A stretch of 64,000 nt of DNA, taken from assembly GCA_000761475.1 (NCBI GenBank), contig JQNW01000007.1, positions 124,001 to 188,000 on the forward strand. The letters are read 5' to 3'. Positions 1 through 7,802 of this stretch are shown here, in pieces. The position numbers and the translations under genes are program-made. Under the pieces are notes generated by a model. That model ran no database searches. It saw only the letters and a program-made list of their open reading frames with translations, and was not told where the DNA came from. Each line of letters opens with the position of its first letter. The first letter of the stretch is position 1. This DNA comes from Chromohalobacter israelensis. Lineage in GTDB: Bacteria > Pseudomonadota > Gammaproteobacteria > Pseudomonadales > Halomonadaceae.

Positions 1-423
1 ATCCGCCTGCTGGCGAGGCGCGACTACTCGCGCAGCGAGTTGATGTCGCGCCTCGCGGCGCGTGGGCATGCGCCCGACGACATCGCGTCGCTACTCGATG
101 CCCTGGCCGATGAGGGGCTGCAGTCCGACGCTCGCTTCGCCGAGCAATTCGTGCGCTCGCGCCTGTCGCGCGGCCAGGGGGCGATGAAGATACGCGCCGA
201 GCTGGGCGCGCGCGGCGTCACCGACGAGGTGGCACGCGAGGCACTGGAAGGCGAGGCCCCGGACTGGCATCGACTGGCATGCGAGGCGCTGGCCAAGCGC
301 TTCGATTCCCCCGGGCACGACCCTCGTGAGCGCGCCAAGCGAGAACGTTTCCTGGCCTCGCGTGGATTCGATTTCGAGCAGGTGCGTCATGCCATGGCGC
401 ACGCCTGGGAGAACGCCCGCTAG
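1..423 (+). CDS. recX: Regulatory protein RecX (5' end outside window)
   Basis: RecX binds RecA filaments and inhibits recombinase and coprotease activity in the cytoplasm. The reading frame is already open at base 1 and reads RLLARRDYSRSEL, the typical RecX N-terminal repeat, so the start codon lies upstream. 140 residues are visible; E. coli RecX has 166, so roughly the first 15-20 are missing. Three-helix RecX repeats are visible, for example DEGLQSDARFAEQFVRSR. The next gene is alaS, and recA would be expected just upstream; recA-recX-alaS is a common gammaproteobacterial order. Confidence 0.93.
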   Translation: MRLLARRDYSRSELMSRLAARGHAPDDIASLLDALADEGLQSDARFAEQFVRSRLSRGQGAMKIRAELGARGVTDEVAREALEGEAPDWHRLACEALAKRFDSPGHDPRERAKRERFLASRGFDFEQVRHAMAHAWENAR

Positions 424-640
424 GCCTTTGCGGGCCGCATGCCACATGCGGCCTCTCTCCCCGCCGCTGTCGCGGCACCTCTTTAGTCCCCCGCCGAACG
501 CGTTATACTAGTGCGCCATTGCGATGGCTCGGGGCGGTCCGTTGTCCGTCATTCGCCGACTTTCGCGCTTCGCGCCCGCCGCTTGTCCGGTCGGGCCGCG
601 CATGCCCGCAGCGCCTAACGCACACCGCCACGGAATTTCT

Positions 641-3247
641 ATGAAAAGCGCAGACATCCGACAAGCCTTTCTGACGTTCTTCGAGGAGCACGGTCATACC
701 ATCGTGCCGTCGAGCTCGCTCGTGCCCGCCAACGACCCGACGCTGTTGTTCACCAACGCCGGCATGGTGCCGTTCAAGGACGTCTTCCTGGGACGCGACC
801 CACGCCCCTACGTGCGTGCCACTTCCGCGCAGCGCTGCGTGCGTGCCGGGGGCAAGCACAATGACCTGGACAACGTCGGCTACACCGCGCGTCACCATAC
901 CTTCTTCGAAATGCTGGGGAACTTCAGCTTCGGGGATTACTTCAAGCGTGACGCCATTCGCTTTGCCTGGACGTTCCTGACCGAACGGCTGGGCCTGCCC
1001 GCCGACAAGCTGTGGGTCACCGTCCACGTCAGCGACGACGAAGCCGAGCGTATCTGGAAGGACGAAATCGGCATCGATCCGGCGCGCTTCTCCAAGCTCG
1101 ACGAAGACAACTTCTGGCAGATGGGCGACACCGGCCCCTGCGGCCCTTCCTCGGAGATCTTCTTCGACCACGGCCCCGAGGTGGCCGGGGGGCCGCCGGG
1201 AAGCCCCGAAGAAGACGGCGACCGTTACATCGAGATCTGGAACCTGGTGTTCATGCAGTTCGATCGCGATAGCGCGGGAACGCTGAACCCGCTGCCCAAA
1301 CCGTCGATCGATACCGGCATGGGCCTGGAGCGTGTCGCGGCCGTGCTGCAGGGGGTGCATTCCAACTACGAGATCGACCTGTTCCAGAACCTGCTGAACG
1401 CGGCGTCCGAGGCCACGGGGTACGACGATACCAGTGCGCCGTCGCTGCGCGTGATCGCCGACCACATCCGGTCCTGTGCCTTCTTGATCACCGACGATGT
1501 GCTGCCCTCCAACGAAGGGCGCGGCTACGTGTTGCGCCGTATCATCCGGCGCGCCATTCGCCACGGCCACAAGCTCGGTGCCCGTGAGCCGTTCTTCCAC
1601 ACCCTGGTGGCGGCGCTGGACGTCGAGATGGGGGCAGCCTATCCGGAACTGCGCAAGGCGCGTCCGCGCATCGAGAAGGTCCTGCTCAAGGAAGAAGAAC
1701 AGTTCGCGCGCACGCTGGATCACGGCATGGGCCTGCTGACGGAAGCCCTGGAAACGCTGGACGGCGAGGTACTGCCGGGCGAGACCGTGTTCAAGCTTTA
1801 CGATACCTACGGCTTTCCGTTCGACTTGACGGCCGACGTGTGCCGCGAGCGCGGCGTGACGCTCGACGAGGTCGGCTTCCAGCGCGAGCTCGAGGCCCAG
1901 CGCGAGCGAGCCCGCGCGGCCAGCCAGTTCGGTGCCGACTACACGGCGGCGCTCGACCTGGAGGGCGAGACGGCGTTCACCGGTTATGAGCGCCTGGAAG
2001 ACGAGGCTCGCGTGACGGCCCTGGTCGACCGTGAGGGCAACGCGCTGGCGGCGCTCGAGGCCGGGCAGCACGGTGTCGTGGTGCTCGACCGTACGCCCTT
2101 CTATGGCGAATCCGGGGGGCAGGCCGGTGACACGGGATATCTGGAGGCCGACGGCATGCGCTTCCAGGTCACCGATACCCAGAAACAAAGCGGCCATCAC
2201 CTGCATCACGGGGTGCTCGTCGAGGGACATCTCGACGTGGGTGCCAGCGTGACGCCACGGGTCGATGCCAGTCTGCGAGCGGCGACCATGCGCAACCACT
2301 CGGCCACCCACCTGTTGCACGAGGCGCTGAGGCAGGTGCTGGGCGAGCACGTGCAGCAGAAGGGCTCGCTGGTCACCGCCGAGCGCTTGCGGTTCGACGT
2401 GAGTCATTTCGAGGCGATGACCCGGGCGCAGCTCGACGAGGTCGAACGTATCGTCAATGCCCAGATCCTGGCCAACGCCGCGACCCGTATCGAGCACATG
2501 ACGCTCGACGAGGCCAAGGCCAAGGGTGCCGCGGCGCTCTTCGAGGCCAAGTACGCCGACAGCGTGCGCGTGCTGACCATCGGTGCCGACGACTTTTCCA
2601 TCGAGCTGTGCGGCGGTACGCACGTGGCGCGCAGCGGCGACATCGGTTGCTTCCACATCCTCAGCGAGGCGGGTGTCGCTGCTGGAGTGCGCCGCATCGA
2701 GGCCGTGACCGGCGAAGGGGCCCTGGCGTATTTCCGCGACCAGGAAGCCAAGGTCGCGCGTGTTGCCGAACAGCTCAAGGCCAAGCCGGAGCAAGTGGAA
2801 GCACGTCTCGAGGCGACCCTCGAGCGTAACCGCACCCTGGAAAAGGAGCTCGAGCGGCTCAAGGCCAAGTTGGCGAGTGCCACCAGCGGCGATATGCTCG
2901 CCGACGTGCGCGAGGTGGCCGGCGTCAAGCTTCTCGCCAAGCAAGTCGAGGGTGTGGGCGGCAAGGAACTGCGTGGCCTGCTCGACCAACTCAAGAACAA
3001 GCTGGGCTCGGGCGTCATCGTGCTCGGCGTCGCGGGCGACGAGAAGGTCAGCCTGATCGCCGGCGTGACCGATGACCTGACCGCACGCCTCAAGGCCGGC
3101 GACCTGGTCAAGCATGTCGCCGAGCAGGTCGGCGGCAAGGGTGGCGGCCGGGCCGACATGGCCCAGGCGGGCGGCTCACGGCCGCAGGCGCTGCCCGATG
3201 CCCTGGCGAGTGTGCCGAGTTGGGTCGAGGCCCGGCTCGGCGAGTGA
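641..3247 (+). CDS. alaS: Alanine--tRNA ligase
   Basis: Cytoplasmic class II aminoacyl-tRNA synthetase that charges tRNA-Ala and hydrolyses mischarged Ser/Gly-tRNA-Ala. The 868-residue length matches bacterial AlaRS. The N-terminal aminoacylation domain has [28 protein letters not shown] and [17 protein letters not shown]. The editing domain has zinc-binding HSATHLLH (about residue 552) and CGGTHV (about residue 657). A coiled coil and a C-Ala domain follow, ending in the glycine-rich [16 protein letters not shown] chose the ATG at 641 because the protein then begins [19 protein letters not shown], the canonical N terminus. The frame is open further upstream to 524, but that extension has no family resemblance. 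Confidence 0.97.
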   Translation: MKSADIRQAFLTFFEEHGHTIVPSSSLVPANDPTLLFTNAGMVPFKDVFLGRDPRPYVRATSAQRCVRAGGKHNDLDNVGYTARHHTFFEMLGNFSFGDYFKRDAIRFAWTFLTERLGLPADKLWVTVHVSDDEAERIWKDEIGIDPARFSKLDEDNFWQMGDTGPCGPSSEIFFDHGPEVAGGPPGSPEEDGDRYIEIWNLVFMQFDRDSAGTLNPLPKPSIDTGMGLERVAAVLQGVHSNYEIDLFQNLLNAASEATGYDDTSAPSLRVIADHIRSCAFLITDDVLPSNEGRGYVLRRIIRRAIRHGHKLGAREPFFHTLVAALDVEMGAAYPELRKARPRIEKVLLKEEEQFARTLDHGMGLLTEALETLDGEVLPGETVFKLYDTYGFPFDLTADVCRERGVTLDEVGFQRELEAQRERARAASQFGADYTAALDLEGETAFTGYERLEDEARVTALVDREGNALAALEAGQHGVVVLDRTPFYGESGGQAGDTGYLEADGMRFQVTDTQKQSGHHLHHGVLVEGHLDVGASVTPRVDASLRAATMRNHSATHLLHEALRQVLGEHVQQKGSLVTAERLRFDVSHFEAMTRAQLDEVERIVNAQILANAATRIEHMTLDEAKAKGAAALFEAKYADSVRVLTIGADDFSIELCGGTHVARSGDIGCFHILSEAGVAAGVRRIEAVTGEGALAYFRDQEAKVARVAEQLKAKPEQVEARLEATLERNRTLEKELERLKAKLASATSGDMLADVREVAGVKLLAKQVEGVGGKELRGLLDQLKNKLGSGVIVLGVAGDEKVSLIAGVTDDLTARLKAGDLVKHVAEQVGGKGGGRADMAQAGGSRPQALPDALASVPSWVEARLGE

Positions 3248-3255
3248 GAACGTGG

Positions 3256-3290
3256 AAAGGGTCGTGCGCATGGCGCCGGCCCTTTTCTTC
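3256..3290 (+). terminator. Rho-independent terminator after alaS
   Basis: AAAGGGTCG (3256-3264) pairs with CGGCCCTTT (3277-3285, one G-U pair) around a loop that can itself fold (GCGC/GCGC). The hairpin is followed by TCTTC. It lies directly after the alaS stop and before lysC, so lysC is likely transcribed mainly from its own promoter. Confidence 0.65.
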
Positions 3291-3326
3291 ATTCATGCTT
3301 GTGAAAACCACCACGGATAGGCAGCT

Positions 3327-4571
3327 ATGGCGCTATACGTACAGAAGTTCGGGGGGACCTCGGTGGGCTCGGTGGAGCGCATCAAGGCCGTCGCCGAAAA
3401 AGTGAAGCGATTCCGCGACGAGGGCCACCAAGTGGTCGTCGTGGTCTCGGCAATGAGCGGGGAGACCAACCGGCTGATCGATCTGGCCAGCCAGATCAAC
3501 GATGAGCCCACGCCGCGCGAAATGGACATGCTGGTGTCCACCGGCGAGCAGGTGACCATTTCCCTGCTGGCGATGGCCTTGCACAAGCTGGATGTGGAGG
3601 CGACTTCCTATACGGGGGCCCAGGTGGGCATCCGCACCGACAGCGCCCACACCAAGGCGCGTATCCAGCGCATCGAGACCGATGACATCCAGGCCGATCT
3701 CGACGATGGTCAGGTCGTGGTCGTGGCCGGTTTCCAGGGGGTCGATGACGAGGGCAACATCACGACCCTCGGACGCGGCGGCTCGGACACCACCGGCGTG
3801 GCCCTGGCGGCGGCGCTCAAGGCCGACGAATGCCAGATCTACACCGATGTGGATGGCGTCTACACCACCGATCCGCGCGTGTGCTCAAAGGCGCAACGGC
3901 TATCGGCCATCACCGTCGAGGAAATGCTCGAGCTGGCGAGCCTGGGGTCGAAGGTGCTGCAGATTCGCGCCGTCGAGTTCGCCGGCAAATACAATGTACC
4001 GCTGCGCGTGCTGTCCAGCTTCGAGGACGGCCCGGGTACGCTGATCGTCGCTGAAGAAGAAGAGACCACTATGGAAGAACCGCTGATCTCCGGTATCGCC
4101 TTCACTGCCAGTGAAGCCAAGCTGACGCTGCTCAACACGCCGGACGTGCCGGGCGTGGCCTCCAAGATTCTGGGGCCCATCGCCGATGCCAATATCGAAA
4201 TCGACATGATCGTGCAGAAAGTGGCCCCGGCCGGGGACTACACCGACTTCACGTTCACCGTGGCCAAGAGCGATTACAAGCAGACCAAGAGCATTCTGCA
4301 GGACCAGGTGATCCCGGCGCTGGGCGGTGGCGAACTGCGCGGCGACGACAATATCGCCAAGGTGTCGCTGGTGGGCGTGGGCATGCGCTCGCATGCCGGC
4401 GTGGCGTCCAAGATGTTCCGCGTGCTGGCTGACGAGAACATCAACATTCGCATGGTCTCCACCTCGGAAATCAAGATCTCCGTGGTCATCGACGAGAAGC
4501 AGATGGAGCTGGCCGTGCGTGCGCTGCACACTGCATTCGGACTCGATAAAGACAGCATACAAGGTGAATGA
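3327..4571 (+). CDS. lysC: Aspartate kinase (aspartokinase)
   Basis: Phosphorylates L-aspartate with ATP, the first step towards lysine, threonine, methionine and, in halophiles, the compatible solute ectoine. The 414-residue protein begins [15 protein letters not shown], with the KFGGTS nucleotide-binding signature at 7-12. It has the kinase domain to about residue 245 and two C-terminal ACT domains from about residue 265 ([34 protein letters not shown]). The ACT domains imply feedback control by lysine and/or threonine. The length fits the Pseudomonas-type enzyme with catalytic plus regulatory halves. An in-frame ATG at 4071 sits exactly between the halves (see findings). alaS and csrA neighbour it, as in other gammaproteobacteria. 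Confidence 0.96.
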   Translation: MALYVQKFGGTSVGSVERIKAVAEKVKRFRDEGHQVVVVVSAMSGETNRLIDLASQINDEPTPREMDMLVSTGEQVTISLLAMALHKLDVEATSYTGAQVGIRTDSAHTKARIQRIETDDIQADLDDGQVVVVAGFQGVDDEGNITTLGRGGSDTTGVALAAALKADECQIYTDVDGVYTTDPRVCSKAQRLSAITVEEMLELASLGSKVLQIRAVEFAGKYNVPLRVLSSFEDGPGTLIVAEEEETTMEEPLISGIAFTASEAKLTLLNTPDVPGVASKILGPIADANIEIDMIVQKVAPAGDYTDFTFTVAKSDYKQTKSILQDQVIPALGGGELRGDDNIAKVSLVGVGMRSHAGVASKMFRVLADENINIRMVSTSEIKISVVIDEKQMELAVRALHTAFGLDKDSIQGE

Positions 4572-4639
4572 AGAAAGAATCTTGGCTTTCCGGCCCCATT
4601 CGCTTCTACGCTTGAGGGGTAGCGTCAGGACGACGCCGG

Positions 4640-4660
4640 AAGGCCTGGGTCGCGGCCTTT
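4640..4660 (+). terminator. Possible weak terminator after lysC
   Basis: AAGGCC (4640-4645) pairs with GGCCTT (4654-4659) around an 8-base loop, followed by TTCATT. The stem is only 6 bp and the T run is poor, so readthrough into csrA is likely. Confidence 0.35.
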
Positions 4661-4792
4661 CATTCAACGAGCCTGAGGATGCTGGTACGCGTCATTGGCC
4701 CTCGGGGCAAGTATGAAGCATAATTTGCCCCCGTACTGTCGCTTGGCGGTGCACGCATCCCGTTGGAAGAAAGCCTGAGAAGGAGATCAGAC

Positions 4793-4990
4793 ATGCTCAT
4801 CCTGACCCGTCGCGTCGGTGAAACACTGATGATTGGCGACGATATCACCGTCACTGTACTTGGCGTGAAAGGCAACCAAGTGCGCATTGGCGTCAATGCG
4901 CCGAAAGACGTGGCCGTCCATCGCGAGGAAATCTATCAGCGCATTCAGCGCGAGAAGACCGATAGCGAGGATGACGGTTCAAGCGTCTGA
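4793..4990 (+). CDS. csrA: Carbon storage regulator CsrA/RsmA
   Basis: Small dimeric RNA-binding protein that binds GGA motifs in leaders of target mRNAs and controls central carbon flux, motility and biofilm. The 65-residue sequence starts [18 protein letters not shown] and keeps the beta-strand core and the conserved C-terminal [11 protein letters not shown]. coli CsrA has 61 residues. The start at 4793 follows a strong AAGGAG at 4780-4785. The frame remains open to 4763 but the extra residues are not family-like. It lies between lysC and tRNA-Ser, a conserved gammaproteobacterial position. Confidence 0.97.
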   Translation: MLILTRRVGETLMIGDDITVTVLGVKGNQVRIGVNAPKDVAVHREEIYQRIQREKTDSEDDGSSV

Positions 4991-5154
4991 ACAGTGACGC
5001 ATGCGTGGAACCGTCTGGGCTGGTGAAGTCGTCCCCTTTATCGGCTCGGGCAATTCAGGATCAGGCATGCCTTCTGGATCACTTCTAACGCCAAGCACGC
5101 AGTAGCAGTCACGGTCGCTGGAAGGGTTGATAGTAAAAGATTTTCGATCTGCCC

Positions 5155-5184
5155 TAGACAAGACCCCAGCATAATCGGTAACAT
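5155..5184 (+). promoter_or_regulatory. Predicted sigma-70 promoter of the tRNA cluster
   Basis: TAGACA (5155-5160) and TAACAT (5179-5184) are separated by 18 bp, followed by a GC-rich ACGCGCCG discriminator as is usual for stringently controlled stable-RNA promoters. The tRNA-Ser begins 19 bases after the -10 hexamer. Confidence 0.6.
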
Positions 5185-5202
5185 ACGCGCCGTGTTGATG
5201 AG

Positions 5203-5295
5203 GGAGAGATGGCCGAGTGGCTGAAGGCGCTCCCCTGCTAAGGGAGTATGGGGTTTGTAGCCCCATCGAGGGTTCGAATCCCTCTCTCTCCGCCA
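5203..5295 (+). tRNA. tRNA-Ser (anticodon GCT)
   Basis: 93-nt class II tRNA. Acceptor arm GGAGAGA (5203-5209) pairs with TCTCTCC (5285-5291), then discriminator G and an encoded CCA (5293-5295). The anticodon loop reads CTGCTAA, giving GCT, which decodes AGC/AGU serine codons. The long variable arm (TGGGG...CCCCA) is diagnostic for serine, and the T loop is GGTTCGAATCC. Confidence 0.97.
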
Positions 5296-5324
5296 TTCAA
5301 CCGGATGCATTGCATCGAAGTTTC

Positions 5325-5401
5325 GCGCCCGTAGCTCAGCTGGATAGAGTACCTGACTACGAATCAGGTGGTCGGAGGTTCGAATCCTCCCGGGCGCGCC
5401 A
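5325..5401 (+). tRNA. tRNA-Arg (anticodon ACG), copy 1
   Basis: 77-nt tRNA with acceptor GCGCCCG pairing with CGGGCGC and an encoded CCA. The anticodon stem CCTGA/TCAGG encloses CTACGAA, anticodon ACG, whose A34 is expected to be deaminated to inosine by TadA to read CGU, CGC and CGA. It is co-oriented with tRNA-Ser 30 bp upstream and presumably processed from the same precursor. Confidence 0.97.
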
Positions 5402-5487
5402 CTTTTCGTTGGCGGAATCGTCACACAGCAATGCGAGAGCGAGCCGCTCTCGATGCGAAAAAACGGTATCGACCGTCATCGCTTTCA

Positions 5488-5564
5488 GCGCCCGTAGCTC
5501 AGCTGGATAGAGTACCTGACTACGAATCAGGTGGTCGGAGGTTCGAATCCTCCCGGGCGCGCCA
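5488..5564 (+). tRNA. tRNA-Arg (anticodon ACG), copy 2
   Basis: Appears identical over all 77 bases to the copy at 5325-5401, with encoded CCA. The 86-bp spacer between the copies is not a repeat of the upstream flank, so only the tRNA itself is duplicated. A strong terminator follows at once, closing the three-tRNA unit. Confidence 0.97.
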
Positions 5565-5571
5565 AATTCCG

Positions 5572-5600
5572 AGCCCGCCCCTTCATGGGGCGGGCTTTTT
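5572..5600 (+). terminator. Terminator of the tRNA cluster
   Basis: Perfect 10-bp stem AGCCCGCCCC/GGGGCGGGCT with loop TTCAT, followed by TTTT. It begins 8 bases after the second tRNA-Arg. Confidence 0.9.
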
Positions 5601-5750
5601 CGTCTTGATGCAGGTTCCCCTTCCTTGACGGCTAGCCCTGTGCGCATCGGCAGGCAAGCAGTCGTTTCTGGCACGCCTGGCGTGCCATTTTTTTGCTTCG
5701 TGGCAACTGGTTCTGCGGAGACGGCGAGAGACGCCGCGTTCAGGGCGCAC

Positions 5751-6101
5751 TCAGTCGTCGGACTTGACCTGATAATCGCCTTCGAGCACACGTGATGAAC
5801 GTGCGTTGTCTCGTGTCTGTGCACCGTCCTGCGCGCCGTTGCCGCCGGCCGGGCGGGCGTGCTCGGCACGAAAGGCTTCGGCACGCTTTTTCATGCGGTG
5901 GCGCAGAAACGGCAGCATCGCCCAGCCGACGATCAGGAAAAACAGGCCGAGCAGGGTGCCGACGATCATCATGACGCCGAACAATAACCAGGTGGCGAGC
6001 AGCTTGAGCCCGCCGGCACCCTGGGAGGGGCGCGCCTGACGCGCCCGTTCCCGCCATTGCTGAGCCGCCTGCCAGGCGGCGTTGTGCTGTCGATCAGTCA
6101 T
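5751..6101 (-). CDS. Small membrane protein, function unknown
   Basis: 116-residue protein starting MTDRQHNAAWQAAQQWRERA. A hydrophobic stretch of about 35 residues (LLATWLLFGVMMIVGTLL, then GLFFLIVGWAMLPFL) is long enough for one or two membrane helices. The C-terminal tail is highly polar and acidic, ending VLEGDYQVKSDD. I do not recognise a named family with certainty. The start at 6101 overlaps the 3' end of the PepSY-like gene by 8 bases, so the two are translationally coupled. The frame continues open upstream to 6275 only as antisense of that gene. A role tied to the neighbouring two-component system is inferred from position only. Confidence 0.7.
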   Translation of the reverse strand: MTDRQHNAAWQAAQQWRERARQARPSQGAGGLKLLATWLLFGVMMIVGTLLGLFFLIVGWAMLPFLRHRMKKRAEAFRAEHARPAGGNGAQDGAQTRDNARSSRVLEGDYQVKSDD

Positions 6102-6567
6102 GTTCCACTCCAGTGACCGTGAGTCCATTGCGTTCGAGGCGGATGTCGATCTCCTCATTCTGGGCGTCGTAGCCTTCGATATCCACATGCCCTTGCTCAT
6201 CGACATCCAGTTCGGCAAAGCGTTGCATGCCAGCGTCTCGCGCGTTGTCCAGCGCCTGACGCAGCTCCTCGCCATTCAGGCTCCAGTCGGGCGTGGTGTC
6301 CTGGCGGCGTTTTTCATGCACCAGGCTGCCATCCCGGATCAGCATGTCGAGGTCGAGCTGCCAGCCATCGTCGCGCCAGCCTTCGATTTCCAGGCGGTTG
6401 CCGTCGTCGATGGCGACGTCGTCGTAATGCGTGACACCATGTTCGCCGGCCGTCGCGAGCAGCGATTCGAGCTCCCCCGGCGACAGGCTGCCGTCGTCGG
6501 CCATCACGGCCGTGGACAGGCCGCCACTGAGTACCATCGGCATCATCAGCATGTGCATCGTCTTCAT
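6094..6567 (-). CDS. Exported PepSY-domain-like protein
   Basis: 157 residues starting MKTMHMLMMPMVLSGGLSTAVMADD, a clear Sec signal peptide with cleavage near AVMA-DD. The mature part shows two PepSY-like repeats: a strand-rich segment ending RLEIEGWRDDGWQLDLDM and a second ending GHVDIEGYDAQNEEIDIRL. PepSY proteins are periplasmic or inhibitory accessory proteins often located beside PhoPQ-like systems. It is divergently oriented to a second PepSY-like gene (6793) that leads a two-component operon, and the 225-bp gap holds candidate regulator boxes. The ligand is unknown. Confidence 0.75.
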   Translation of the reverse strand: MKTMHMLMMPMVLSGGLSTAVMADDGSLSPGELESLLATAGEHGVTHYDDVAIDDGNRLEIEGWRDDGWQLDLDMLIRDGSLVHEKRRQDTTPDWSLNGEELRQALDNARDAGMQRFAELDVDEQGHVDIEGYDAQNEEIDIRLERNGLTVTGVEHD

Positions 6568-6666
6568 GATCGTCTCCTTGCGTTGGCATCGAGGCCGGCG
6601 TGATTGCGTTACGCCAGTGATGAAGCGAGCCTAGCGGCGACGACCTTGCAGTCGCCTGAAAACGAT

Positions 6667-6683
6667 GTTCATCTTCCGTTCAT
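6667..6683 (+). promoter_or_regulatory. Candidate OmpR-family operator, box 1
   Basis: GTTCAT-CTTCC-GTTCAT is a direct repeat of a hexamer with 11-bp period, the geometry bound by tandem OmpR/PhoB-type response regulators. A third related hexamer, GTTCAG, follows immediately (6684-6689). It lies between the divergent PepSY-like genes. Binding by the regulator encoded at 7131 is inferred. Confidence 0.5.
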
Positions 6684-6752
6684 GTTCAGGCGTGCCGTCG
6701 CCGGGCTGTCACGAGGTTCGTCCGGCCGGGCTGTCGCGGAGACGAGCGCCTT

Positions 6753-6769
6753 GTTCATGCTGTATTCAT
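6753..6769 (+). promoter_or_regulatory. Candidate OmpR-family operator, box 2
   Basis: GTTCAT-GCTGT-ATTCAT repeats the hexamer and 11-bp spacing of the box at 6667, in the same orientation. It ends 23 bases before the ATG of the PepSY-like gene at 6793. Two such boxes in one short divergent region support a real operator and autoregulation. Confidence 0.5.
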
Positions 6770-6792
6770 GTCGTGTCTGGCAGGGTGTGGGC

Positions 6793-7134
6793 ATGAAACG
6801 CTTCAATGGATGTCTCAAGGCACTCATGCTGGCGGCGGTGGGAATCATGGCCTGCCAGTCACTGGTCATGGCCGATGACGATGAGTGGCGTTCGCTGCAT
6901 CGCGAGGTGCAGGAGGGGCGCGTCGTGGCCCTGCCCACGGTGCTCGACTGGCTCGAGCATCGCTATGTCGGGCAGGTGCTCGAGGTCGAACTCGAGCACG
7001 AGGACGAGGCGCCGCGCTACGAGATCGAAATGATCGGCCCGCAGGGGCAGGTGGTCGAATTCGAATTCGATGCCGCCAATGGCGAGCTGATCGGCATCGA
7101 AGGGGTCAATATCGAGGGGATGACACGTCCATGA
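6793..7134 (+). CDS. Exported PepSY-domain protein, first gene of two-component operon
   Basis: 113-residue protein starting MKRFNGCLKALMLAAVGIMA with a signal peptide cleaved near LVMA-DD. A single PepSY domain follows (LHREVQEGRVVALPTVLDWL, then YEIEMIGPQGQVVEFEFDAA and GELIGIEGVNIEG), which matches the small periplasmic PepSY proteins found in front of PhoPQ-like systems. The stop overlaps the regulator start as ATGA (7131-7134), showing translational coupling. The ATG at 6793 gives a proper signal peptide; the frame is open back to 6604 without one. Modulation of the sensor kinase in the periplasm is inferred. Confidence 0.8.
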   Translation: MKRFNGCLKALMLAAVGIMACQSLVMADDDEWRSLHREVQEGRVVALPTVLDWLEHRYVGQVLEVELEHEDEAPRYEIEMIGPQGQVVEFEFDAANGELIGIEGVNIEGMTRP

Positions 7135-7802
7135 AGGTATTGCTGGTCGAGGACGATACCGCGCTGGCGCAAGCCCTCGGCGAAGCCTTCGTCGAGGCCG
7201 GGCTGCTGTGGGAGCATGCCGCGAACGGCGAAGCCGCCGATTATCTGGTGCGGGTGGAAGCCTACGATGCCGTGATCCTCGACCTGGGCCTTCCCGATGG
7301 CGATGGCACCCGTTGGCTCGCCGCGTGGCGCGAAGACGGCATCGATCTGCCGGTGCTGGTACTGACGGCGCGCGAGCGCTGGTCGGACAAGGCGGCCGGC
7401 TTCTCCGCCGGGGCCGACGATTACGTCACCAAGCCCTTCGAGACGGCAGAAGTCCTGTTCCGTCTGCGCGCCCTGGTACGACGCAGCCACGGGCATGCAC
7501 ATCCGATCCTCAAGCTCGGCGAGCTGGCACTGGATACGCATACCGGCAGTGTCACCCTGGCAGGCCGTCCGATCACGCTGACGGCCCAGGAATCGCGCCT
7601 GCTGGCGTATCTGCTGCATGCCGCCCCGCGAATCGTGACCCGCACCGAGCTTTCAGAGCATGTCTATGACCGGGACCACGAGCCCGACTCCAACGTCATC
7701 GATGTCCAGATCAGCCGCCTGCGTCGCAAGCTGGGCAACCAGCGCATCGAGACCCTGCGCGGCCAGGGCTATCGTCTGGTGGCCCTCGAGGAGACGCCAT
7801 GA
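7131..7802 (+). CDS. OmpR/PhoP-family response regulator
   Basis: 223-residue transcription factor. The receiver domain begins MKVLLVEDDTALAQALGEAF. The acidic pocket is ED at 7-9, the phospho-acceptor is D51 (VILDLGLPDGDG) and the conserved lysine is K101 (YVTKPFE). The winged-helix domain ends SNVIDVQISRLRRKLG ... IETLRGQGYRLV. The gene overlaps the upstream PepSY gene and the downstream kinase gene by 4 bases each. PhoP/QseB-like subfamily is likely from sequence feel and context, but the signal is not shown by the sequence. Likely target sites are the 11-bp-period boxes at 6667 and 6753. Confidence 0.93.
   Translation: MKVLLVEDDTALAQALGEAFVEAGLLWEHAANGEAADYLVRVEAYDAVILDLGLPDGDGTRWLAAWREDGIDLPVLVLTARERWSDKAAGFSAGADDYVTKPFETAEVLFRLRALVRRSHGHAHPILKLGELALDTHTGSVTLAGRPITLTAQESRLLAYLLHAAPRIVTRTELSEHVYDRDHEPDSNVIDVQISRLRRKLGNQRIETLRGQGYRLVALEETP

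Noticed and set aside
503..3115. Long open frame antisense to alaS (870 codons)
   Set aside because: High GC leaves antisense frames open. The predicted protein is rich in His, Gln and Arg without motifs, and alaS explains the sequence.
5217..5628. Frames reading VAQLDRVPDYESGGRRFESS around the tRNA genes
   Set aside because: This is the well-known spurious translation of tRNA-Arg. The tRNAs explain it.
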